40,771 nucleotides of DNA from Bacteroidales bacterium (GTDB taxonomy: Bacteria; Bacteroidota; Bacteroidia; Bacteroidales; VadinHA17), in assembly GCA_025455395.1 (NCBI GenBank), contig JALOMO010000014.1, forward strand, positions 1 to 40,771. The letters run 5' to 3'. The position numbers and the translations under genes are program-made. Shown here in pieces: positions 1-9,020 of the stretch; the first letter of the stretch is position 1, and each line of letters starts with the position of its first letter. Below the pieces are notes generated by a model, which was given only the letters and a program-made list of their open reading frames with translations, did not search any database and was not told the origin of the DNA.

Positions 1-89
1 ATGCCAAAGTAATAACAGAAGCAGAATTCATAACAATCAAGAAGAAATATTTAGTTAATTTGTGAAAAACACTTCAACAATATACATCT

Positions 90-618
90 ATGAAAAGTAG
101 AAGATACCATTGGATAATGCTTTTGGCACTTGTCCCGGGCTTACTTTTAGCACAGGAAAAGATGAGCAAGGAACAGCGAAAGCTTGAAAAGCAGCAACAA
201 ACGGAAGAGATGGTAAAGGCTGTCAGGTTTGTCTTTGCAGCACAGACTGCCTACCCGCAGGGGGGCACATCAGTTGACCTCAGCATGGACAATTACTTCG
301 TGGAGTACTCCCCTGACCTTATCGTCAGCGATCTGCCCTATTACGGAAAAGCCTATGGTGGCGTGGCTTACGGCGGTGGTGGAATAAGGTTCACGGCCAA
401 ACCTGGAGAGTATACTACAGAACAGACAAAAAAGGGTTATATCATTAAAACAGAAGTCAGGGAGGCCAGTGACACACATTAAAACAGAAGTCAGGGAGGC
501 CAGTGACACATACACTCTTACCCTGACCATTGGCTCAGAGGGGAGCGCTTCCCTTGCTATTTACAGCAATAACCGCAGTAACATTACATTCACAGGAGAC
601 CTCCGGCAAAAAAAATAG
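90..618 (+). pseudogene. DUF4251-like secreted protein, frameshifted by a 34-bp tandem duplication
   Basis: Signal peptide-like MKSRRYHWIMLLALVPGLLLAQ. ORF stops at 482, but after the second copy of the duplication the frame continues as ...SDTYTLTLTIGSEGSASLAIYSNNRSNITFTGDLRQKK* to 618, a plausible DUF4251 C-terminus. Confidence 0.75.
443..510. repeat. Exact 34-bp direct tandem duplication (443-476 / 477-510)
   Basis: cattaaaacagaagtcagggaggccagtgacaca occurs twice back to back. Confidence 0.95.
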
Positions 619-627
619 ATCGCGTTT

Positions 628-1179
628 ATGGGAGACTCAGCTCAGCGATGGATTGAGGCCGGATACGAGTTGTTTGCCAATGAAGGCCCCGAAGGCCTTC
701 AGGTAGAAAAGCTTGCCAAAAAACTTGGCCTGAACAAGTCCGGTTTTTATCACCACTTTGGCGACCGCGAAGTATTTATCTCAAAAGTGCTGGATTATCA
801 TTGCCTGCAGGCAGAAAAGGTCAGGACGGATATATCATCATTGTTGAAATTTGATCCTGACTATTACGATCTCCTTCAAAAACACAGAACTTTGCTTTTC
901 GTACAGATGCAGTTAAGGCGGCATCCGGACCAGAAGCACTTTCAGCAGGTATTCCATAATATAGTTGCAATGAATGACAAAGCACTTGCTCCTCTTCTTT
1001 CCGCTCATCTCGGGATACCCGGAGATCATGATCTGGCCCTTGAATTATGGGATCTGGTCAGGGATTCGTTTTATATACAACTGACCCGCGATAACCTCTC
1101 CATGGCATTGCCACGCAGGATAGTTGAACTTGCAAGGAAAATAATCTTTAAACTGCAACAGAAAAATAACAGATCTTAA
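628..1179 (+). CDS. TetR/AcrR family transcriptional regulator
   Basis: N-terminal HTH: AGYELFANEGPEGLQVEKLAKKLGLNKSGFYHHFGDREVFISKVLDYH. Confidence 0.85.
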   Translation: MGDSAQRWIEAGYELFANEGPEGLQVEKLAKKLGLNKSGFYHHFGDREVFISKVLDYHCLQAEKVRTDISSLLKFDPDYYDLLQKHRTLLFVQMQLRRHPDQKHFQQVFHNIVAMNDKALAPLLSAHLGIPGDHDLALELWDLVRDSFYIQLTRDNLSMALPRRIVELARKIIFKLQQKNNRS

Positions 1180-1223
1180 CTAAACACCGGGCTATCTGAC
1201 CCTGTTCATAAAAAGTGACCCGA

Positions 1224-2600
1224 TTAGTTTATCAGCAACACCCAGCTTATTGCCAGTAAAGGTCCGAGCAGGCCAACCAGTATTCCTCCGATCCTGAAAT
1301 CCTTCTGTTGAATAAGCCCGGTACTGAATACAATTGCATTAGGAGGTGTTGACACCGGCAGGAACATTGCTGAAGATGCCGCAAAAGCAATTATGAGAGC
1401 AATCTCCAGGCTCAACCCTGTAAGAATAGCCATCCCGAGAGGTATCATTACGGTACTCGCGGCTGAGTTGCTCATTATATTGGAGACAAGCATGGTCAGG
1501 TAGGCAAAGATGAAGATCAGAACAATGCTTTTCAACTCCATGCCTATCAGCATCTGACCATAATGAGTAAGTAACCCGGTATTTTCAAGTGCAATACCCA
1601 GCGACAGCCCTCCGGCAACCAGCAAAAGGGTATCCCATGGAAGTCCCTGAATGTCTTTGCCATCAAGTACCCCCGTAAGAGTCAGAATGACAAGGGGCAC
1701 AGCACAAACTGATGCAACAGTCAATCCATGAAGCGAGGTTGTAAGCCATAACCCGACAGTAACGATGATAACTGCGCTGACAATCCGTCTGTGGCTCCGT
1801 GTTTCGCCAGAGATGTCCCCCTTCTGGCTTTCAAGAAAATCAAGTGGAACAGGTGATTTATCCTTTATAAAAACAAGGATCAGAACCAGACAGCATATAG
1901 CCGTAAGCACAATTGCAATGGGAACTCCGTATATCATCCAGTCTATAAACTCAATCTCGACACCTGCATTTTTCAGTAATCCTACCGCTATTGCATTCGG
2001 AGGTGTTCCGATAATGGTGGCCATACCACCTGTTGAAGCTGACATCGGGATTCCTAAAAGCAAGGCCTTTGAAACTCCTGACTCCTTTCCAAGTGTTGTC
2101 ACCAGGGGTAATACGGCAGCTATAACCATTGCTGTTGTGGCGGTGTTCGACATTATCATGGAGGCTAACATGGTTGTGCCCATCAGGCCTATGAGTAAAT
2201 GTCTTGGATTTGTTCCGGATAATTTGAGCGTATATCTGAAAAGAGCCTGATCAAGTTTTGTTTTAGTCATTGCCCTGGCCAGAAAAAAGCCTCCCAGCAG
2301 GAGCCATATCACACTGCTTGAAAAGGTCTGGGCATACTTGTCAATATTCTGAGGCTCTGAATTAAGATACCCATTCCCCAGTGTGAAGACAAGATATGCA
2401 ATGATTAAGAGGCTTACTGCAAATGCCGGTATAGCTTCGGTAAGCCATAACCCGACGGAAAAGAAAAGCAAGAAAATAACATAGACCTGTGAATCTGTAA
2501 AATCAGGTTCTTTAAGAAGGAAAGTCAATCCTAATGCTACACCCAATGAGAGCAGAAACAGTAAAACAGATTTACCTCCTTTTTGTATTGTCTTTTCCAT
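1224..2600 (-). CDS. DASS/SLC13 family (sodium:dicarboxylate symporter-like) transporter
   Basis: Multi-TM protein; SNTATTAMV and SNSAASTVMIP motifs plus two TPPNAI motifs, typical of DASS carriers. Confidence 0.85.
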   Translation of the reverse strand: MEKTIQKGGKSVLLFLLSLGVALGLTFLLKEPDFTDSQVYVIFLLFFSVGLWLTEAIPAFAVSLLIIAYLVFTLGNGYLNSEPQNIDKYAQTFSSSVIWLLLGGFFLARAMTKTKLDQALFRYTLKLSGTNPRHLLIGLMGTTMLASMIMSNTATTAMVIAAVLPLVTTLGKESGVSKALLLGIPMSASTGGMATIIGTPPNAIAVGLLKNAGVEIEFIDWMIYGVPIAIVLTAICCLVLILVFIKDKSPVPLDFLESQKGDISGETRSHRRIVSAVIIVTVGLWLTTSLHGLTVASVCAVPLVILTLTGVLDGKDIQGLPWDTLLLVAGGLSLGIALENTGLLTHYGQMLIGMELKSIVLIFIFAYLTMLVSNIMSNSAASTVMIPLGMAILTGLSLEIALIIAFAASSAMFLPVSTPPNAIVFSTGLIQQKDFRIGGILVGLLGPLLAISWVLLIN

Positions 2601-2709
2601 TATGCTAATATAAAATATTAAGGGGACAACTTTAAAGTCATTAATGAAAAAGACTTTAACGTCATCCCCTTATTGTAGGATAATTCCCTTTGTTATAAAG
2701 ATACCAGGA

Positions 2710-3783
2710 TCAATATTCAATAAAAATCTTCTGGAGCTCTTCCAGAGTGCGAGGCTTCAGCAACGCTACCGAAAGAAGCACTCTTGACTTCTGGGGATTA
2801 AGGTTGTATGATGCTATGAGACCAAGCTCATCGTCATTACATTCAACATTACGGCCAACAGTGCCGGTTGCCACCCTTGTACTGCGCACAACAATCACCC
2901 CTTTTTTGCTTGCACGTGCACATGCCTCGAGTGCAGCTTTAGGCATATTGCCATTGCCTACACCGGCAATCACGATTCCTTTGGCACCGCGTTCAACTGA
3001 AGCATCAATAAGATCAGCCGGCATGTCAACATCAGCATAGATGATGTCCACACGCGGAAGTTTCGTTACACCTTCTGCGGAGAACTCAGAGGTAAGACAG
3101 AACTTCTGATCAGGATAGCGATAGAAATCATTGATCCCGTAGGAGGTTGTACCGATCAGTCCACGAATGGGAGACATGAAAGTCTGAACTGCAGTGGTGC
3201 TTACTTTAGTTAATGTCTGCGCTGAGTGTATCCAGTCATTCATAACCAGGACAACACCCCTGCCCTTGGCATTCGGATCTGCGGCAACGGCCACGGCATT
3301 GTACAGATTGAGCGGACCGTCAGCACTGACAGCTGTTGAAGGCCTCATCGACCCTACCAGAACAACCGGCATATCTGTTTTTGATACAAGATTCAGAAAA
3401 TAAGCTGTCTCTTCCATTGTGTCTGTACCATGGGTTATTACCACACCTGACACCGTTTTACCGGCAGCCAGTTCATTGATACGTTTAGCAAGAAGAAGCA
3501 TGATCTCAAAACTCATATCCTGGGAACCGACATTTGAAATCTGTTCACCCTTGATGTTGGCGAGTTTTGTGAGACCAGGTACTGAATTAACCATGGCATC
3601 AATCGTCACCTGACCTGAAGTATAGCCTGACTGGGTCCCGGTAGCTGCTGCCCCGGCAATGGTCCCTCCTGTAGCCAGAATGACTACATCGGGCATTTGC
3701 TTTGACTGGGCAGATACAATTAAACTTAACAACAGAAATAACGCTGCAAGCGTATTTCTTAGATTTCCGATTTGTGTTCTCAT
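2710..3783 (-). CDS. ansB: Type II L-asparaginase with N-terminal signal peptide
   Basis: VVILATGGTIAG and VVITHGTDTMEETAYFL signatures; N-term LAALFLLLSLIVSAQ. Confidence 0.93.
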   Translation of the reverse strand: MRTQIGNLRNTLAALFLLLSLIVSAQSKQMPDVVILATGGTIAGAAATGTQSGYTSGQVTIDAMVNSVPGLTKLANIKGEQISNVGSQDMSFEIMLLLAKRINELAAGKTVSGVVITHGTDTMEETAYFLNLVSKTDMPVVLVGSMRPSTAVSADGPLNLYNAVAVAADPNAKGRGVVLVMNDWIHSAQTLTKVSTTAVQTFMSPIRGLIGTTSYGINDFYRYPDQKFCLTSEFSAEGVTKLPRVDIIYADVDMPADLIDASVERGAKGIVIAGVGNGNMPKAALEACARASKKGVIVVRSTRVATGTVGRNVECNDDELGLIASYNLNPQKSRVLLSVALLKPRTLEELQKIFIEY

Positions 3784-3809
3784 AGAAGTAGCATGTATGT
3801 GTTAGTAAT

Positions 3810-5267
3810 TCACTTAATCTGACCCGTCATTGCTGCCGGATCAAGAAGTTTCTTTATCTGATCCTCGGTGAGTAGTTTCTTCTCACGTATCAGTTCGAGT
3901 ATTCCTTTATTTGTTTCAAGCGCTTCCTTGGCCAGTTCTGTGGTTTTTTCATATCCCAGGACCGGATTCAGAGCCGTGACAATGCCGACGCTGCGTTCGA
4001 TATTACGCTTCAGGACATCCTCGTTAGCCGTGATGCCATCAATGCACTGCGTGCGGAAAAGAGGAAAAGACTTATAGAACAGAGCCTGTGATTCCATAAT
4101 GGCAATTGCCTCAACGGGTTCATAGGCATTTAACTGAAGGAGGCCTGAATGTGCTGCCAGTGTAACCGTAAGATCATTACCTATTGCTTTAAAACAAACC
4201 AGGTTCATCAGTTCAGGCATCACCGGGTTTACCTTTCCGGGCATAATGGATGAGCCTGGCTGTAAAGCCGGTAGATTTATTTCAAAGATTCCCGTCCGGG
4301 GGCCGGATGTGAGGAAGATAAGGTCGCTGCTTATCTTCGAGACGGTTATTGCCAGGCTCTTCAGGGCGGAAGAATAAATAACAAACCCCTGCTGGCTGCT
4401 TGTGGCGGCGATCAGGTCTTTACTCATCACAATGGGTTTACCGGTTATCTGAGCAAGATGAACAGCTACTTTTTCTGCATACCCGGGCGTCGCCGTTATG
4501 CCTGTGCCAATTGCTGTAGCACCCATATTCTGTTCGCAAAGGAATGATTCGGCTTTACGTAAAGCGGTTATTTCAGCATCCAGCTGGTTGCCAAAGGCAT
4601 GAAACTCCTGTCCCAGAGTCATGGGCACAGCATCCTGCCCCTCGGTACGACCCATCTTCAGGAGGTTTTTAAATTCCTCGCCCTTCTTGTGAAATGATGC
4701 AGAAAGTGCTTCAGCTTCCTTAATAAGTTTATCATTATGCAATAACAGTGCAACCTTGATGGCTGTCGGATAGACATCATTGGTTGATTGTCCCATGTTC
4801 AGATCATCATGGGGTTCAATGAACTGATACTCTCCCTTCTTATGCCCGCTCATCTCAAGGGCAATATTTGCCAGCACCTCATTGGCATTCATATTCGCCG
4901 ATGTGCCTGCTCCTCCCTGGTACAGATCAACCAGGAACTGGTCGTGGTACTTGCCATCCATTACTGCGAGGCACGCTTTCTCAATAGCCTCAAGCCTCTC
5001 CTTCTTCATGCGGCCGACGTCAGCATTGGCACGGGCAGCTGCCAGTTTTACCATGGCATACGCTCTTACGTAATCGGGATAAAAATTTGTTTTAACCCCG
5101 CTGACCGGGAAATTCTCCAATGCCCTGGCAGTTTGTACCCCGTAATAAGCATCGGCAGGAATCTGTTTCTCTCCAAGCAGGTCCTTTTCGGTCCTGAACT
5201 GGGCATAGGAGCCCAATGCTGAGAGAAGCAGCACAATTACCATTAAAACCCTTTGATTGATTTTCAT
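3810..5267 (-). CDS. aspA: Aspartate ammonia-lyase with predicted signal peptide
   Basis: GSSIMPGKVNPVMPELMN signature and RTEKDLLGEKQIPADAYYGVQTARALENFP N-terminus of aspartase, preceded by MKINQRVLMVIVLLLSALGSYAQ. Confidence 0.93.
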   Translation of the reverse strand: MKINQRVLMVIVLLLSALGSYAQFRTEKDLLGEKQIPADAYYGVQTARALENFPVSGVKTNFYPDYVRAYAMVKLAAARANADVGRMKKERLEAIEKACLAVMDGKYHDQFLVDLYQGGAGTSANMNANEVLANIALEMSGHKKGEYQFIEPHDDLNMGQSTNDVYPTAIKVALLLHNDKLIKEAEALSASFHKKGEEFKNLLKMGRTEGQDAVPMTLGQEFHAFGNQLDAEITALRKAESFLCEQNMGATAIGTGITATPGYAEKVAVHLAQITGKPIVMSKDLIAATSSQQGFVIYSSALKSLAITVSKISSDLIFLTSGPRTGIFEINLPALQPGSSIMPGKVNPVMPELMNLVCFKAIGNDLTVTLAAHSGLLQLNAYEPVEAIAIMESQALFYKSFPLFRTQCIDGITANEDVLKRNIERSVGIVTALNPVLGYEKTTELAKEALETNKGILELIREKKLLTEDQIKKLLDPAAMTGQIK

Positions 5268-5381
5268 AATACTTCGATTTTAAAATTTGTCTCCAGGGAA
5301 TCTTCCCTTAAAATCCTGATAATTATTCAGGAAAAGGTTAATAAGGATATCACTTAATTTTTTTACAGAGTCCGGCAGAAA

Positions 5382-6461
5382 TCATTGCTGATTAGCTTTT
5401 TCCCATGCTCTGACGTCCCTGCGGGCTTTGTCGAAAAGCCGTTCGTAATTTTTAAATAATATTTTTTCACGGGCTTCGGGGGTCAGTGCATCCCATAAAG
5501 GCTGATAGATCCTGAAAATTTCAAGGTGCTTATCCTGGCTGGTCGATCCGACATTATCTGTTCCGAAAAGGAACCTGTCAGGATATTTATTTATTAAATA
5601 TGCAGTACGTGCAACTGAAGAATCGCTTGCAACAATATATTTTGCTGTTTCGTCCCAGGATATGTCTATAATAAGATTATTAAAGGCAGGGTCAGCAAGC
5701 ATCTCGTTAAAAGGGGTAAGCATATCTTTAAGAGGAGCAACGATACGTCCGACCCCCACATGGGCCCAGATAATAGTTGTTTTTGGATGGCGTTTAATCA
5801 TATCCTGCATCCCATGGAGGTAATTTGGCTTCCCAGGTTTTGGAAAAGGATTATCAATATCATTATGCACCAGGGCAATCAACCCTACTTCAGCACAAAA
5901 GCTTAAAATACTATCGAGCGCCGGGTCATAAAAGGAGGCGACATCACCTTCAATTTTGGAAGAGACAAACTCTTTATGAATTGAAAACTCTCCGACCCCT
6001 GAAAATACTCCCGGAAATGTCTGCAGGACTCTGCGGATATGTGCAGCTGCGTACATATCAGTCGGGTTAAATCCGGTTATCATCGGATCGAGCCGGTTTT
6101 GCTGTTCCGGGGAAAGCGATTTATAGGCCATTGCTATAAATGCATCCGTAAATGAATAATAGTACAGGTGTGCATCCGTATCGAGGTAATAGGTCGGGGC
6201 ATTATCGCGTGTGACCCTGTATGACCATTGCTGCTGCAGCGGAAGGCCAAACAAAGTTGATCTGCCGATCTTGTCACCCATGATATCATTAAGATAAACA
6301 TGAATGTCGGTGCCTTCCTGTATATAATTGGTCAGATGAAAGTGTGCATCATGAAACAAATAATTATCCTGTATCGCCGGTTTCCCGGACTTCTGTGCTA
6401 CTGCTGAACAGCTGAAGAGGATCAGCAAAAGCTGTAAAAATATTAATTTCGAAGCTTTCAT
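5382..6461 (-). CDS. Secreted amidohydrolase family (TIM-barrel metal-dependent hydrolase) protein
   Basis: HDAHFHLTNY near N-term, TTIIWAHVG, FLFGTDNVG metal-site-like motifs; signal peptide LIFLQLLLILFSCSAVAQ. Confidence 0.75.
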   Translation of the reverse strand: MKASKLIFLQLLLILFSCSAVAQKSGKPAIQDNYLFHDAHFHLTNYIQEGTDIHVYLNDIMGDKIGRSTLFGLPLQQQWSYRVTRDNAPTYYLDTDAHLYYYSFTDAFIAMAYKSLSPEQQNRLDPMITGFNPTDMYAAAHIRRVLQTFPGVFSGVGEFSIHKEFVSSKIEGDVASFYDPALDSILSFCAEVGLIALVHNDIDNPFPKPGKPNYLHGMQDMIKRHPKTTIIWAHVGVGRIVAPLKDMLTPFNEMLADPAFNNLIIDISWDETAKYIVASDSSVARTAYLINKYPDRFLFGTDNVGSTSQDKHLEIFRIYQPLWDALTPEAREKILFKNYERLFDKARRDVRAWEKANQQ

Positions 6462-6475
6462 AAGAATTGATTTTA

Positions 6476-7828
6476 TTATAACAGGATATCCGTTCCGATG
6501 GTAATTGTTGGTCCGGTTTGCCCTGCCGTATATAGACCGAAGGTGCCTCCTGCAGCAGCCTTATACACATACATTACCTGTGCATTTATCCTCCAGCTGC
6601 GGTTCCTGGCAGGATAAATATTTACGCCACCACCGGCCTCATAGGGATTTCTGTCAAACTCGTCGAGGATCATAGAGTTTACCCCGTAAACACAAAGGAT
6701 CTTAGGGACAACCATATACGAAACCTGAAGAGTGTACCCTTTATCCACGATAGAGCTATAGGGAACAGCCCCGTCAGCATCAAAATCAGAAAGATTACGG
6801 TAATAGAGCTCTGTGAAAAGTCCAAATCCCTTATACTTGAACCCCAGGTCAATGGCCAGCATGTCAAAATCAGCCTCCTCTACAGTTATACCGTCTGCAA
6901 GGGCCCCAGTTTCAAAGAACAGGACACCGTCTGACATACGGACCTGTGTATTATCCGGACTTGGGGTACCAATATTGTTAAAGCGGTTTTCACGGCTGTG
7001 ACAAAAAGATGCCCCGAACCTGGTAGAGAGTTTTTCATGATGCTCAAAATCACCAATTCCTCCCCTCGGCCCAAATTCTTTGGTTGTCGGCATCCATGTA
7101 AGCGAGATGCTCTTTGACATGTTCCTGGTTAGCTTTGTTGCCTGAATTCCCAGGTTACTCAGGTTGTTCCCCAGCATCAGTGAATAACGTAATCCCGGTA
7201 TTATTTGACCTTGCGCGAATAATCCATTTGTAAACCCTCCTCTGAGTGCATCTTCAACCATAGTGCGATCTGTTGATGAATAGAATGGGAAGGGCCCCTG
7301 CAGACTCCTGATGCAGAGGTTGGGGTTGATCCCGATACCTATTGTCAGATTTTTATTGAAAGAATACTTAATATTTCCATAGATGAGCGTCTGCTGAGTG
7401 GTAAAGATGGTCCAGACTGTCGCCATATAGGTCAGCTTGGGGGTTCCCACATAACCGGTTAACCATATCATCGCACGATGCCAGTAGAAATCATTACGAC
7501 CTGAGAATTCCCGCTCATTGCCAAGGTGATCATACCACAAGGCGTCACCAGGCATCTGGTTCAGGTACCTTGCCATTCCGTAGAGGCTCAGGTTCAGGCT
7601 TGCAAATTTGTTTTTGGCCAGCTGGAATCCTCTCCCAGGGGTAAATTCTCCGGCAGCCATGTTTTGATAAACTATTTCATACTGATCTCTTAAATCCATG
7701 CTTAGAGTAGAAGTGTCAGCCTGCGTCATCTGTCCGCTGACAGTTACTGTCCCTCTTGCCAAGAGGAAAGCTGCCAGTAAAATAGCTTTACCGGCAGCTC
7801 TCCTGAAACGAATCATTGAGAATCTCAT
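6476..7828 (-). CDS. Outer-membrane beta-barrel protein, uncharacterised
   Basis: Signal peptide, alternating amphipathic aromatic-rich strands, hydrophobic C-terminal strand; same strand and tight spacing with 5382-6461. Confidence 0.6.
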   Translation of the reverse strand: MRFSMIRFRRAAGKAILLAAFLLARGTVTVSGQMTQADTSTLSMDLRDQYEIVYQNMAAGEFTPGRGFQLAKNKFASLNLSLYGMARYLNQMPGDALWYDHLGNEREFSGRNDFYWHRAMIWLTGYVGTPKLTYMATVWTIFTTQQTLIYGNIKYSFNKNLTIGIGINPNLCIRSLQGPFPFYSSTDRTMVEDALRGGFTNGLFAQGQIIPGLRYSLMLGNNLSNLGIQATKLTRNMSKSISLTWMPTTKEFGPRGGIGDFEHHEKLSTRFGASFCHSRENRFNNIGTPSPDNTQVRMSDGVLFFETGALADGITVEEADFDMLAIDLGFKYKGFGLFTELYYRNLSDFDADGAVPYSSIVDKGYTLQVSYMVVPKILCVYGVNSMILDEFDRNPYEAGGGVNIYPARNRSWRINAQVMYVYKAAAGGTFGLYTAGQTGPTITIGTDILL

Positions 7829-7845
7829 TGTTCTTACATTTAATG

Positions 7846-8886
7846 CTATTTTGGCTGAATGAGATATGGATTTGCATTCAGCTTTTCTACAATATACTTA
7901 ATAGCCAGCTGAGCTTTCACGCTGTTTCCTGCTTCGTCAAGAGGCGGTGCAACAACGGCTATGCCGAATTTACCAGGGCAGACTGCCACAATACCGCCTC
8001 CAACACCACTTTTGGCCGGCAGGCCTGAATTGTAAAACCAGATGCCGCTGTCATCATAAAGACCTGCGGTAGCCATGACCGGCAGAGTATACATTACCGT
8101 CTGCGGCGAAACAACCTTTTTCTTTGTGACAGGATTTACGCCTCCGTTAGCGAGGGTGGCGCCCATGATAGCCAGGTCTTTGGCGCTGACATTTATTGCG
8201 CACTGTTTTGTGTATATATCTGTTGCCTCTGCCGGGTCAAAATACATCCTGCCGTAAGCCAGCAGCAGATGCGCTATTGCCTGGTTGCGCAGGTTGTCAC
8301 CTGCCTCGCTGATGTAGACAGGTACATTCAGTGAGAGCTGACGGCCTGCAAAATCACTCTGAAACTGCAGGATGCTCTTCCATTTGGCTGCCGAATCAGC
8401 ACCGTTGACAAGACTCGTGGCAGCGATTGCTCCCGGATTCACCAGGGGATTGATCTCCTTGCCCCTGTGCTCCTCAACGGCAACAATCGAGTTGAACTTA
8501 AGCCCCGTGGCATCAACACCTATCTTGTCCTGTATTGCCTGATGTCCCTGCTCCTCTATAATCTGAGCCATCACAAAAGCTTTTGAGATGCTCTGTATAG
8601 ACACCATTGACGTTATATCTCCCTTGGTGAATACCTGGCCGTCGGCTGTTACAAGTGCAATCCCGAATATTTTAGGATCGACGCGTGCCAACTCCTTTAT
8701 ATAATCGGCATTTTTCCCTTCTGTCACATCCTTAAATTTGGTGTAGGCTTCGTCAAGTGCAGCATTGATTTTCTCCGGAGTCAGTGCTCCGCCTGTCTGT
8801 GCCTTGCTGACAGCTGTTCCGGCCACCATACAAATAGCTATGGCAACAATCAGTAATCTTCCTGTTATGTCTTTAAAGTTTTTCAT
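7846..8886 (-). CDS. glsA: Glutaminase A-like with signal peptide
   Basis: SIQSISKAFVMAQ, VNPGAIAATSLV, KSGVGGGIVAVCPGKFGIAVVAPPLDEAGNSVKA motifs; N-term LLIVAIAICMVAGTAVSKAQ. Confidence 0.9.
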   Translation of the reverse strand: MKNFKDITGRLLIVAIAICMVAGTAVSKAQTGGALTPEKINAALDEAYTKFKDVTEGKNADYIKELARVDPKIFGIALVTADGQVFTKGDITSMVSIQSISKAFVMAQIIEEQGHQAIQDKIGVDATGLKFNSIVAVEEHRGKEINPLVNPGAIAATSLVNGADSAAKWKSILQFQSDFAGRQLSLNVPVYISEAGDNLRNQAIAHLLLAYGRMYFDPAEATDIYTKQCAINVSAKDLAIMGATLANGGVNPVTKKKVVSPQTVMYTLPVMATAGLYDDSGIWFYNSGLPAKSGVGGGIVAVCPGKFGIAVVAPPLDEAGNSVKAQLAIKYIVEKLNANPYLIQPK

Positions 8887-8969
8887 TGCAATATTCCTTT
8901 CAATTAATTTTTACAAATTATCAATCTCTGAAACCTGAGACCCTCAGATTGAAGAGCTCAGCTCTGAAA

Positions 8970-8993
8970 TCCCGACCACGAAGTGCGTCGGGA
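8970..8993. terminator. Hairpin tcccgaccacgaagtgcgtcggga between porin and glutaminase genes
   Basis: Inverted repeat with 7-bp outer stem; intergenic. Could be an attenuator or repeat. Confidence 0.4.
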
Positions 8994-9020
8994 CCTTTAG
9001 ACCTGTGACCCTGCCCCTTA

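Noticed and set aside
1765-2250. 161-aa + strand ORF
   Set aside because: Antisense to the well-supported DASS transporter CDS; no RBS or family signal.
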